From the NCBI GenBank assembly GCA_016218765.1, contig JACRCZ010000091.1, positions 35,352 to 99,351 of the forward strand: DNA of 64,000 nt, read 5' to 3'. This document shows, piece after piece, positions 55,429 through 63,403 of the stretch. A program made the position numbers and the translations under genes. The stretch's first letter is position 1, and every line of letters starts with the position of its first letter. Under the pieces are notes generated by a model. The model saw only the letters and a program-made list of their open reading frames with translations. It had not been told where the DNA came from and did no database searches. The stretch is from Deltaproteobacteria bacterium. Its GTDB lineage: Bacteria; Myxococcota_A; Polyangia; DRWM01; JAAZOP01.

Positions 55429-56895
55429 TCACGAGCCCCCGCCGCCCGTGCGACGCCAGGCCCTCGGGCTCATGATGCCCCCCGGATCCACGGCGGCCCG
55501 CACCTTGGCCAGAAGCGCGGCGTAGCCCGGGTCGAGCTGCTCCTGCAGCAGCTCCCAGGCCCACGGCGGGCACTTGTAGGGCAGGAAGCCGAGCGGAAGA
55601 ACCGCGCCGAGCACCTTGCGGTTGGTCTCGCGCGCCAGCCGCCGCTGCGCCGAATCGCCCTTCTCGAACGTCATCAGCATCCGCAGCACCACGAAGTGCC
55701 CGCCCCGCATCGGCCGCGAAACGATCGCCGGCGCGTAGCCCGCCTGCTCCATGATCGGCACCACCCGGTCCGCCGCCTCTTCCAGGCGCGAGCCGGGGCC
55801 GTACGTCCCGACCCAGGTGAGACCGCCGCCCAGAGGCGCGCCGGAGGCGTCGACGCCGGGAGCGTGCAGCAGGAAGTCGAGCGAGGTCGGGAAGTCGGCA
55901 AAACGGGCGAAGCGCGGCTCCAGCCGCACCAGGTCCGCGATCGAGAACGGCGGCTCCAGCCGGTGACCCTCGGCGCGCAGCGCCGCCAGCAGCCCGTCCA
56001 GCCGCTCCAACCGCAACGCCAGCTCCCGCTCCGTCTCGCCCGTCACGTCGACGTAGACGAAGAACTCGGGCTCCGCCGGGTCGCGCGGCCCCGGGCGCGG
56101 CACCCCGAACAGCATCTTGCCCGTGGGCCAGGACAACCCGCCCGCGTCGTCCGCAATCGTCGAGCGCGCCAGCCGGCGCATGGTCTCGAAGGCGCCCCGG
56201 CGCTCGCCCGCCAGCACGAACAACCGCCGCCGGAACGCCGGCGCCGGCCAGACGTGCACCCCCCCGCGCACGACAATCCCCGTCGCGGCCTGCCAGGCGA
56301 CGAACAGCCCCGTCAGGTCGGGCAGCGGCCCGCGCGAACACCACGAGGCCGAGGCGGCGGCCGAGCCGGTGCGCACCAGCGAGCCGTCGGGCAGCACGAC
56401 CTCGACCCCGGTCAGCCAGTCGCCCAGCGACCCGTGACGCAGCGACAGGTTGCCCAACCCGTCCAGCAGGCAATTCGCCAGCACGGACGTGTGCGGCGGC
56501 GACAGCGGATAGCCGACGCGCAACGGCGGCTCGAGCCTCTCCAACTCCGGCTTCAACGCCGCCCACGTCACCCCCGGCTCGACCACTGCGATCATCTCGC
56601 GCGCGTCGATCTCGAGCCGCGTCATGCGCGACAGGTCGACGATCGCCCCGCCCTCCGGGGCGACCGTCAAGCCCGCGACGTTCGATCCCGTGACGCGCAC
56701 CGTGAGCGGCACGCGGTCCTTCGCCGCCGCCCGCACGATCGCCTGGACCTCCGCCGTCGCCTCCGGGAAAAGCACGATCCCCGGCCGCGACGGCTCCTCC
56801 TCCGTCAGGTCGTCCGCGAACGCCTCCAGAGAAGATTCGTCGTCGAGGATCCTCTCCTCCCCCAAACACCCCCGGAAAGTCTCCCTCAGCCCCAT
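55429..56895 (-). CDS. FAD-linked oxidase (GlcD/vanillyl-alcohol-oxidase fold)
   Basis: 488 residues. The FAD-binding domain has PGIVLFPEATAEVQAIVRAA and VTGSNVAGLTVAPEGGAIVDLS, then GDWLTGVEVVLPDGSLVRTG. The C-terminal cap ends KVRAAVDPGGIMSPRAW, which is the usual end of GlcD-type oxidases (lactate, glycolate, 4-cresol or related substrates). The substrate pocket cannot be read. It follows the SCP2-like gene by 3 bases, and AGGGGCC within the end of that gene gives its ribosome-binding site, so the two form an operon. Confidence 0.82.
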   Translation of the reverse strand: MGLRETFRGCLGEERILDDESSLEAFADDLTEEEPSRPGIVLFPEATAEVQAIVRAAAKDRVPLTVRVTGSNVAGLTVAPEGGAIVDLSRMTRLEIDAREMIAVVEPGVTWAALKPELERLEPPLRVGYPLSPPHTSVLANCLLDGLGNLSLRHGSLGDWLTGVEVVLPDGSLVRTGSAAASASWCSRGPLPDLTGLFVAWQAATGIVVRGGVHVWPAPAFRRRLFVLAGERRGAFETMRRLARSTIADDAGGLSWPTGKMLFGVPRPGPRDPAEPEFFVYVDVTGETERELALRLERLDGLLAALRAEGHRLEPPFSIADLVRLEPRFARFADFPTSLDFLLHAPGVDASGAPLGGGLTWVGTYGPGSRLEEAADRVVPIMEQAGYAPAIVSRPMRGGHFVVLRMLMTFEKGDSAQRRLARETNRKVLGAVLPLGFLPYKCPPWAWELLQEQLDPGYAALLAKVRAAVDPGGIMSPRAWRRTGGGGS

Positions 56896-56898
56896 CCG

Positions 56899-57378
56899 TC
56901 ACCGGCCCCTTCGCTCTCCCCGCTCTTCCCGCTCTCCCCGCCCTTCCCGCACTTCCCGCACTTCCCGCACTCCCTCCCGCACTTCCTCCCGCACTTCCTC
57001 CCGCGCTTCCTCCCCCGCCTTCATCAACCCCAGCAGCCGCCACAGCACGAGCGGATTGCCCCGGGCCTTCACGCGGCCGCGCAGGAACGCACCCACGACG
57101 CCCCTGCCCAGCGCGACGCCGAGCAGCGCGTCCAGCGGCGCCGCGATGCGCGCCCGCGGATGGTCGGCCTCCCCCCCGCGCACCCGGACCTCGCTCGCGC
57201 CGAACTCGAGGCACAGCTTCATCCCACCCGCATCGACGACGACCGCGCCGCGCACGCGCGCCGCGCGGGCCGCGCAACGGGCGTCGACGAGATTGCGACG
57301 CAGGAGCCCCGCCACCATGTGCGCCGCCAGGCTCAGGCGCTCGGGCTCCACGAGCGTCACGCGGTAGGGGGGAACCAT
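56899..57378 (-). CDS. SCP2-like lipid-transfer protein with repeat-encoded tail
   Basis: 159 residues. The first 110 match the SCP2/sterol-carrier fold (VVVDAGGMKLCLEFGASEVRV, ALLGVALGRGVVGAFLRGRVKARGNPLVLWRLLGLMK), which binds lipids or hydrophobic acyl compounds. The last 40 residues are Glu/Arg/Val repeats (EEVREEVREGVREVREVREG) encoded by a GGGAAGTGC tandem repeat. ATG 57378 follows a TTG and has a weak ribosome-binding site. It may present a lipid-like substrate to the FAD oxidase encoded next. Confidence 0.75.
   Translation of the reverse strand: MVPPYRVTLVEPERLSLAAHMVAGLLRRNLVDARCAARAARVRGAVVVDAGGMKLCLEFGASEVRVRGGEADHPRARIAAPLDALLGVALGRGVVGAFLRGRVKARGNPLVLWRLLGLMKAGEEAREEVREEVREGVREVREVREGRGEREERGERRGR
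56915..57020. repeat. In-frame GGGAAGTGC tandem repeat in SCP2-like gene
   Basis: About ten degenerate 9-12 bp units on the coding strand keep the frame and build the charged tail of the SCP2-like protein. The unit is the same as in the VanY-like gene seven kilobases away. Confidence 0.85.
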
Positions 57379-57410
57379 CAATGACCAGCCGCGGCGTCGG
57401 GAATCCGGAT

Positions 57411-57448
57411 CCGAGCCGTGGGCTTCAGCCCGCGGCCCCCGATCCGGC
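57411..57448. repeat. GC palindromic interspersed element, half copy E (intergenic)
   Basis: One hairpin, CCGTGGGCTTCAGCCCGCGG, with flanking CCGA and GATCCGG, lies between the SCP2-like gene and the choice-of-anchor protein gene. Confidence 0.65.
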
Positions 57449-57498
57449 AGCTCCGCCCGTCGCTGGATTCCATCGGAGGATTTCGTCCGTTCGAACGG

Positions 57499-58914
57499 TC
57501 AACAGCCGCGGCGTCGCCACCGCCGCGCGATCCCCCAACCCAGTCCGAGCAATCCGGCGAGCGGCCAGAGAGTCCCGCCGCCCTCCCCCGGGACGCGGCA
57601 GCCGCAGGTCGTCGCGTAGCCGGGGTTGTGGTCGAAGCACTCCTCGCCCTCGCAGTCGTCCGGGTCGGTGTACTCGCCGACGTCCTCGAACGTCGCCTCG
57701 CCCAGCAGCCGCACGTCGACCCACGGCTCGTCGGGGTCGTTCGTCTCCAGCCGCAGGATGCCGCTGGCATTGCCCTCGCCGCCCGGATCGAAGGAGACGA
57801 TGATGTCGTCCATGCCCGGCGCGGGGATGGAGAGCGGCTCCTCGCTCGGGTCGCCCAGCCGGGCGTCGACGCCGAACGGGAGTGCGCTGCGCGCGTAGAG
57901 CTTGAGCTCGTCGAAGCCGACGTTCTCGACGGCGAAACGCTTGAGCCGCGGACGCCCGACCTGGGTCCGTCCGAAGTCCAGCTCCGGCGAGTTCGAGATG
58001 TCCGGGAAGTAGAACGAAAGCTCGGCGGGGTCGAAGACCCACTGGTCGTCCATCGCGGGGATGGGGATGTTGACGTTGACGATGTCGAAGCCGAAGTCGA
58101 AGGTCAGGATCTCGAACTCCACCTGCGGGCTGACCGTGACGATGATCTGGTGCGACAGATCGGCGAAGTACTGCGCCGTCATGTCCATCGCCGGGGCGCC
58201 GCGGGGATAGACCGTCGCCCGGCCGTACTCCTCGGTGATCTCCTGCTCGTGCTCGCTCACCACGATCTTCGAGCCCTGGAGGTAGCTGTGCAGGTCGACG
58301 GTGAGGTAGATGCGGATCCACGCCGAAGCCAGGCCGGTGATCGAGGGGAGGATGAGATCGAGCAGGTCGTACTCGAAGACGAGGATCGGGCCGACCGTGC
58401 ACAGGAGCGTCGCGGGACGGTCCGGGTTGCCGGAGAGCAGGAACGGCGTGAACGGCGTGCTGCGGTCGAGGCAGCCGACGTCGATGCGCGGCACGAAGGG
58501 GATGGGCATCTCGCCCTCGAAATGCCCGCCGATCGGCAGGTCGATGTCCCAGCGGATGTCCGCGCCGAAGTTGATGCCGATGTTCTGCGAAAACTCGCCG
58601 CCGCGCGGGTCGCCCTGGAAGTAGAGGCTCATCGAGGGCGGCCAGACCATCACGCCCTTGCCATCGAGCTGCGCGGCGAACTCGCAGCCCAGCTCGAAGT
58701 GGATGCGCACCTGCACCGGCGACCCGCCCGGCACCCAGCCCGTGTCCCAATCGACGCCGACCCCGCAAAAATCCTGCTCGTGCTCCCAATGCACCGGCGA
58801 CTCGGCCAGGCCCGGAATCGCCGCCCGGGCGCTGGTCGGGCTCCACGCCGCGACGAGGACGAGCGCGAGCGCGGGCAACGCGCCCGCGCGGTGGCTCCGC
58901 AACACCCCTCGCAT
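57499..58914 (-). CDS. Secreted choice-of-anchor D-like protein with MYXO-CTERM-like tail
   Basis: 471 residues: a Sec signal (LPALALVLVAAWSPTSARA), a beta-rich N-terminal domain of 300 residues, then a choice-of-anchor D / ASH-like domain. The latter shows PELDFGRTQVGRPRLKRFAVENVG, DIIVSFDPGGEGNASGILRL and PWVDVRLLGEA. The end CGCRVPG, a hydrophobic segment (WPLAGLLGLGWGIA) and RRWRRRG is a MYXO-CTERM-like sorting signal. GAGGAGGACG precedes the start at 58914; the longer open frame upstream is antisense/shadow. Likely displayed at the surface by a myxosortase. Confidence 0.78.
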   Translation of the reverse strand: MRGVLRSHRAGALPALALVLVAAWSPTSARAAIPGLAESPVHWEHEQDFCGVGVDWDTGWVPGGSPVQVRIHFELGCEFAAQLDGKGVMVWPPSMSLYFQGDPRGGEFSQNIGINFGADIRWDIDLPIGGHFEGEMPIPFVPRIDVGCLDRSTPFTPFLLSGNPDRPATLLCTVGPILVFEYDLLDLILPSITGLASAWIRIYLTVDLHSYLQGSKIVVSEHEQEITEEYGRATVYPRGAPAMDMTAQYFADLSHQIIVTVSPQVEFEILTFDFGFDIVNVNIPIPAMDDQWVFDPAELSFYFPDISNSPELDFGRTQVGRPRLKRFAVENVGFDELKLYARSALPFGVDARLGDPSEEPLSIPAPGMDDIIVSFDPGGEGNASGILRLETNDPDEPWVDVRLLGEATFEDVGEYTDPDDCEGEECFDHNPGYATTCGCRVPGEGGGTLWPLAGLLGLGWGIARRWRRRGC

Positions 58915-58925
58915 CGTCGTCCTCC

Positions 58926-59816
58926 TCAATCCGGCGCCAGGCAGCACAACACGCCGCCGCCCTGGGGCCCCGGCTTGGTAATCTTCGTCGCCTCGTCGTA
59001 CTGCCACACCGTGGACACGTCGCCGCAGTCCCACGGCGACGGCAGGTCGTCGCACTTGTCCCCGCTCGAACGAGTCAGCGGCGCGCACGTCGCCCGATCG
59101 GCCCCGCCGCCGGCCGAGCCGATGCCGTAGACGTCGTTCTCGCCGATGCCGCAGACCTCGTCGTCCGCCGGCCCGCTCACCGCCGCCGCGAAGAACGTGC
59201 TCGCCGCCCAGTCGCTCGGCACACCCCCCGACCGCGTCCGATCCCCCACCTCGGCCGCGGAAGCGCACAACCGCCAGCCCATGGCGCACAGGTCGGCCGC
59301 CGAGCAGCCGGTGCCCATCGGGTTGGGGGAGGTGTTGCCGGCCTCGCGGTCGCAGGTCGGCGTCGAGTGCAGCACGCCGGCGACCGAGAACCCGCCGCCG
59401 CACGCCGCGATCTCCGGCCAGTCGTCCGGGGAGAGGAACCCCTCGCGCGTCAGGTCCGCACAGCCCACCGGACTGCACCCCCCCACGCACCGCAGCTCGT
59501 CCGGCCCGTTGCACTCGTAGGTGCCCCCGCAACCGCCGCACGCCTGCCCGGGGCTGTAGCGCAACACGGCGCAGCCGCCGCAGGCGTTCCGGATCCCGCA
59601 CCCGTCCCCGCCCTCGCTCACCTCCAGGCCGTAGCCCTCGGGCAGCGGCGAGTCGAGCGAGATCCCGTCGGGCCGGACCCCGGGATCCCCCGCGTCCGCA
59701 TCACCGTCCGTGGCCTCGGGATGGTAGACGTCGGGAATGAAATCGTCGTCGGCCTCCCCACCGGCCGAACAGCCCGCGAGCACGACCAGAACGATCGCAA
59801 GGCACGCTACCTTCAC
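58926..59816 (-). CDS. Cysteine-rich lipoprotein, DUF1566-like character
   Basis: 296 residues from a GTG: lipobox (VVLAGC), an acidic stalk (about 20-60), and cysteine modules (CGIRNACGGCAVLRY, CGGCGGTYEC). A 180-residue domain follows with CAMGWRLCASAAEV, DWAASTFFAAAV and CGIGENDVYGIG, giving a general resemblance to DUF1566 or sulfatase-modifying-type surface domains. The ribosome-binding site is weak. It is divergent from the microcompartment operon. Confidence 0.7.
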   Translation of the reverse strand: MKVACLAIVLVVLAGCSAGGEADDDFIPDVYHPEATDGDADAGDPGVRPDGISLDSPLPEGYGLEVSEGGDGCGIRNACGGCAVLRYSPGQACGGCGGTYECNGPDELRCVGGCSPVGCADLTREGFLSPDDWPEIAACGGGFSVAGVLHSTPTCDREAGNTSPNPMGTGCSAADLCAMGWRLCASAAEVGDRTRSGGVPSDWAASTFFAAAVSGPADDEVCGIGENDVYGIGSAGGGADRATCAPLTRSSGDKCDDLPSPWDCGDVSTVWQYDEATKITKPGPQGGGVLCCLAPD

Positions 59817-59859
59817 GGCTCGAAGTATACGAGGAAGGAGGGGATGTGCCAAGGGTAGC

Positions 59860-59881
59860 AAAGAACCACCAAAGAACCACC
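59860..59881. repeat. Two tandem 11-bp repeats upstream of the microcompartment operon
   Basis: AAAGAACCACC occurs twice in direct succession, one helical turn apart, in the divergent gap before the PduL-like gene. It is AT-richer than its surroundings and could be a regulator site. Confidence 0.6.
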
Positions 59882-59888
59882 AACCTCG

Positions 59889-59917
59889 TTGACATCCACC
59901 GGCCCGGATGGTGAAGT
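59889..59917 (+). promoter_or_regulatory. Weak candidate promoter of the microcompartment operon
   Basis: TTGACA (59889-59894) matches the -35 consensus exactly. Seventeen bases later TGAAGT (59912-59917) is a poor -10. If real, transcription starts after ATG 59908 and favours the ATG at 59962 as the PduL start. Confidence 0.25.
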
Positions 59918-59961
59918 CGCTCGACCCGCAGGAGCGCGCTCCGGCGCTCGAAGGGAACCCG

Positions 59962-60660
59962 ATGGACGGCTCCGAACGCGCGATCCCCGTGGCCCTCTCG
60001 GCCCGCCACGTGCACCTCTCGCAGGCCCACGTCGAGGCCCTGTTCGGCAAGGGGCACAAGCTCTCTCCGCTCGCCGACCTGTCGCAGCCCGGCCAGTTCG
60101 CTGCGCGCGAAACCGTCGAAATCGTCGGCCCCAAACGCTCGATCCCCGGCGTGCGCGTGCTCGGCCCGGCCCGACCCGCGACCCAGGCCGAGCTGTCCTT
60201 CACCGACGGCGTGGTGCTCGGAATCAACCTCCCCGTACGCCTTTCGGGAGACACGGCCGGGACCCCCGGCGCTCACCTCATCGGACCACGAGGCGCCGTG
60301 AAGCTCGCCGAGGGCCTGATCGTCGCCGCCCGCCACCTCCACTGCTCGCCCGACGACGCGCGCCGCCTCGGCCTGACCGACCGGCAGAAGGTCTACGTGC
60401 GCGTCCCCGGCGTCCGCGGGGTCTGGTTCGACGGGGTCGTCGTGCGGGTCGACTCGAGTTTCCGCACCGAGCTGCACCTGGACACCGACGAAGGGAACGC
60501 GGCCGGCGTGCGCATCGGGGACGTGGTGGAGGTCGTCGCCAGCCTGTGCCGCGACGCCTGCCGACAGGAGGGCTGCCCCATCACACCGGGGGTCCAGGAC
60601 GGCACGTCGCAGCCCTACTGCGATTTCACGCGGCGCTCCGCGAGCTTCTTCCGAAGTTGA
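59962..60660 (+). CDS. pduL: Phosphate propanoyltransferase (PduL-like)
   Basis: 232 residues from ATG 59962 (CGAAGGG upstream); a start at 59908 would add 18 residues. It converts acyl-CoA and phosphate to acyl-phosphate and free CoA inside a microcompartment, recycling CoA. The family blocks are clear: VALSARHVHLSQAHVEALFG (metal-binding His), LSQPGQFAARETVEIVGPK, VAARHLHCSPDDA and ELHLDTDEGNAAGV. C-terminal cysteines (CRDACRQEGC) add a possible extra metal site. A clear N-terminal encapsulation helix is not seen. First gene of the operon. Confidence 0.92.
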   Translation: MDGSERAIPVALSARHVHLSQAHVEALFGKGHKLSPLADLSQPGQFAARETVEIVGPKRSIPGVRVLGPARPATQAELSFTDGVVLGINLPVRLSGDTAGTPGAHLIGPRGAVKLAEGLIVAARHLHCSPDDARRLGLTDRQKVYVRVPGVRGVWFDGVVVRVDSSFRTELHLDTDEGNAAGVRIGDVVEVVASLCRDACRQEGCPITPGVQDGTSQPYCDFTRRSASFFRS

Positions 60661-60671
60661 GGATGGGCGCC

Positions 60672-61475
60672 ATGAGCGAAGCCAAGGACCTCGAAAGCCT
60701 CGTTCGCGCCGTCACCGACCTCGTCCTCGCCCGCCTGGACGATCATCCCGACCCGACCGACCGCAGCCGCCCGGCGGACCGGCGCCTGCCCCCGGCCGGC
60801 GAAGCCGCACGCGGCGACGTGTCGTTCCTCCTCCCCGTCGCCCCCACACGCCCCGCGGACCTCGCACGCCGCCTGGCTGAACTTGAACGCCTCGGTTGGC
60901 GCGTTCGCGGAGCGGCCGCGCCCGACGCGCTGGCGGCCATGGAACTCGCCGGCATCTCCCGCACCCTGACCCTTGCGCCACTCGACCCGAATCGCCGCGA
61001 TTCCGGCGGACCGCTCGGACCGCCCGGACGGCGCGAGGTCGTCGTCGTCGGCTCGCTCGGCCTCGCCTTCGCACACCGCCTCGCCGCCCTCGACGACGAC
61101 GACCCGTTCGTGCGCGTCGTCGCACGCGCGCTGCTCGACGGCCGCAAGGTCCTGGCCCTCGCTGACGACCTGACGCCGTCGCCCGCCGCCGCACCGGCCG
61201 CCGCGGCGGCGCAGGCGGCCGCCGCGCTGCAGGCGCTGGAACGCCTCGGCCTCGAGGTGCGGCGCGGAGCGGAGCTGGAAGACGCCCTGTCGCGGCTCGC
61301 CGACGCGCGTGCGACGGTCTCGCGCGCCGCAGGCGGACTGCTCACCGAGGCCGACGTCGTCCGGCTGCGGGACGCCGGCGAGACGCGGCTGGCGCTGCCG
61401 CCACGCACGATCGTCACCCCGCTCGCACGGTCCAAGGCCGCCGAGCTGGGTCTGGCGCTGGAAGAGGGAGGCTAG
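60672..61475 (+). CDS. Microcompartment-associated protein of unknown function
   Basis: 267 residues, 11 bases after the PduL stop. The N-terminus (SEAKDLESLVRAVTDLVLARLDD) is an amphipathic helix of the type that targets cargo to microcompartment shells, followed by a Pro-rich linker. The middle has an alpha/beta flavoprotein-like character (VSFLLPVAPTRPADLARRL, VVVVGSLGLAFAHRLAAL). The C-terminal LTEADVVRLRDAGETRLALP, then RTIVTPLARSKAAELG, resembles a motif shared by several microcompartment-encoded proteins. A Shine-Dalgarno (GAGGATGGG) favours ATG 60672 over 60663. I cannot assign a reaction. Confidence 0.65.
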   Translation: MSEAKDLESLVRAVTDLVLARLDDHPDPTDRSRPADRRLPPAGEAARGDVSFLLPVAPTRPADLARRLAELERLGWRVRGAAAPDALAAMELAGISRTLTLAPLDPNRRDSGGPLGPPGRREVVVVGSLGLAFAHRLAALDDDDPFVRVVARALLDGRKVLALADDLTPSPAAAPAAAAAQAAAALQALERLGLEVRRGAELEDALSRLADARATVSRAAGGLLTEADVVRLRDAGETRLALPPRTIVTPLARSKAAELGLALEEGG

Positions 61476-61476
61476 G

Positions 61477-61767
61477 ATGTTCCTCGCACGCGTGATCGGC
61501 AGCGTGGTCAGCACGCGCAAGAGCGAAAAACTCGTCGGCGCCAAGCTGCTCGTCGTCGACCCCGTGGACTTCGTCCACCAGAAAGGCGAAGGCAAGCCGC
61601 TCGTCGCCGTCGACTCCGTCGGCGCCGGCGAGGGAGAAATCGTCCTGGTCGTCCAGGGCTCCTCGGCACGCCTCACCGAAGCATCGAAGGACACCCCGAC
61701 CGACGCGACGATCATGGCCATCGTGGACTCCGTCGAGTTCGACGGACGCCGCACGTTCACCAAGTGA
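61477..61767 (+). CDS. BMC-P shell vertex protein (EutN/CcmL family)
   Basis: 96 residues. MFLARVIGSVVSTRKSEKLVGAKLLVV and the LVAVDSVGAGEGEIVLVVQG block, with the conserved DSVGAGxGE(I/W)VL pore motif and TDATIMAIVD, identify the pentameric shell protein. It caps the vertices of the polyhedral microcompartment. GAGGGAGGCTAGG gives a strong ribosome-binding site, and the gene begins one base after the previous stop. Confidence 0.95.
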   Translation: MFLARVIGSVVSTRKSEKLVGAKLLVVDPVDFVHQKGEGKPLVAVDSVGAGEGEIVLVVQGSSARLTEASKDTPTDATIMAIVDSVEFDGRRTFTK

Positions 61768-61789
61768 CGGCCGGGGAGGAAGACGACCC

Positions 61790-63394
61790 ATGCCGGTGCC
61801 AATCGACGAAGGACAACTCGCCAGGATCGTGGAAGACGTCGTCCGCAAGATGCGCCCCGAGCCTGCCGCGGGCGTGGGTGCCTCCACAGGCTCGCTCACG
61901 ACCGCTTCCCGGGAATCCGGGACCACCCCCACAACCGAACCGCCCCCTTCAGGGCGCGGCGCCGCGGGACATGGGCCGCCGCGGGCTGAAGCCCGCGGTT
62001 CGGATGTCGTCCCGGACCTGCGGGACGCTGTGCTCAGGACGCCTACGGCCGACCCCGAATCGGGCATCTTCACCACCGTCGACGAAGCGGTGCAGGCCGC
62101 ACGCGAGGCCTACGGCGAGTTCAGCGTCCTCAGCCTGGAACGCCGCAAGGGCTTCATCGAAGCGATGCGGCGCGCGGCCATCGATTCCGCCGAACGGCTC
62201 GGGCGCGACGCCGTGGCCGAAACCGGCCTGGGGCGCGTCCCGCACAAGGTGCAGAAGATCCTCCTCGCGGCGATCAAGACGCCGGGGGTCGAGGACCTCG
62301 AGCCGAAGGTCTTCACCGGCGACAACGGCCTCACCCTGATCGAACCCGCCCCCTGGGGCGTCGTCGGCTCGATCACCCCGACGACCAACCCGGCCGAGAC
62401 CGTCATCAACAACGCCCTCTCCGCCGTCTCCGCCGGCAACGCCGTCGTCTTCCACCCGCACCCCTCGGCCAAAGGCGTCAGCAACTTCGCCGTGCGCACC
62501 CTCAACCGCGCCATCCACGCCGCAGGCGGCCCGCGCACCCTCCTGTGCTCAATCGCAAGCCCGACCCTCGAGACCTCCGCCGCCCTCATGCAGCACCCCG
62601 GCATCCGCATCCTGGTCGTCACCGGCGGCGGCGAGGTCGTCCGCCTCGCGATGCGCAGCGGCAAGAAGTGCATCGCCGCCGGCCCGGGCAACCCCCCCGT
62701 GATCGTCGATGACACCGCGGACCTCGCCAAGGCCGCACGCTCCATCGTCGACGGCGCCAGTTTTGACAACAACGTGCTGTGCACCGCCGAGAAGGAAGTC
62801 CTCGTCTTCGAGAACGTCGCCGACCGCCTCGTCTCCGAAATGCAGGGCTGCGGCGCGTTGCTCGTCGGCGGCGCCGCCCTGGAACGGCTCCTCGCCCAGG
62901 TCGTCGTCCCCGGCGAACCCTTCCCCCACCCCCACGGCGACTACCCCCACCCCAACAAGGCCTTCGTCGGCAAGGACGCCTCCGTCCTCCTCGCCGCCGC
63001 CGGCCTCCAGGCCTCGCGCGACGTCCGCCTGCTCGTCGCCGAGGTGCCGTTCGAGCACCCGCTGGTGCAAGGCGAGATGCTGATGCCGCTCCTGCCCATC
63101 GTCCGCGTCAAGGACCTGGACGACGCCCTGGCCAAGGCGCTCGTCGCCGAACACGGCTACCGCCACTCCGCCGTCATGCACTCGGAAAGCGTCTCCCGAC
63201 TCACGCGCGTGGCGCGCGAGATCGAGACGACCATCTTCACCAAGAACGCGCCGTCGTACGCCGGCCTGGGCTACGGCGGCGAGGGCTACTGCACGCTCAG
63301 CATCGCCGGACCAACCGGCGAAGGGCTGACCTCCGCGCGCAGCTTCACCCGCCAGCGCCGCTGCGTGCTGGTCGGCGGCTTCCGCATCCTCTAG
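61790..63394 (+). CDS. pduP: CoA-acylating aldehyde dehydrogenase (PduP/EutE-like)
   Basis: 534 residues. It converts an aldehyde to acyl-CoA with NAD. DEGQLARIVEDVVRKM (about 6-21) is an amphipathic helix like the encapsulation peptide of PduP. A disordered linker of about 65 residues follows, of which residues 49-72 come from an inserted GC palindromic repeat. The dehydrogenase has NPAETVINNALSAVSAGN, VVTGGGEVV and the catalytic Cys331 in NNVLCTAEKE; KNAPSYAGLGYGGEGY is typical of the EutE/PduP group. GGGGAGGAAG precedes the ATG. It should act in the shell lumen with PduL. Confidence 0.93.
   Translation: MPVPIDEGQLARIVEDVVRKMRPEPAAGVGASTGSLTTASRESGTTPTTEPPPSGRGAAGHGPPRAEARGSDVVPDLRDAVLRTPTADPESGIFTTVDEAVQAAREAYGEFSVLSLERRKGFIEAMRRAAIDSAERLGRDAVAETGLGRVPHKVQKILLAAIKTPGVEDLEPKVFTGDNGLTLIEPAPWGVVGSITPTTNPAETVINNALSAVSAGNAVVFHPHPSAKGVSNFAVRTLNRAIHAAGGPRTLLCSIASPTLETSAALMQHPGIRILVVTGGGEVVRLAMRSGKKCIAAGPGNPPVIVDDTADLAKAARSIVDGASFDNNVLCTAEKEVLVFENVADRLVSEMQGCGALLVGGAALERLLAQVVVPGEPFPHPHGDYPHPNKAFVGKDASVLLAAAGLQASRDVRLLVAEVPFEHPLVQGEMLMPLLPIVRVKDLDDALAKALVAEHGYRHSAVMHSESVSRLTRVAREIETTIFTKNAPSYAGLGYGGEGYCTLSIAGPTGEGLTSARSFTRQRRCVLVGGFRIL
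61935..62003. repeat. GC palindromic interspersed element, copy D (inside aldehyde dehydrogenase)
   Basis: A 69-bp two-hairpin element with ends CCGAACCGCC and CCGCGGTTCGG, and the perfect hairpin CCGCGGGCTGAAGCCCGCGG in its right half. Its length is a multiple of three. It is read as PSGRGAAGHGPPRAEARGS in the linker between the encapsulation helix and the enzyme. Confidence 0.8.
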
Positions 63395-63403
63395 GAGAGA
63401 AAC

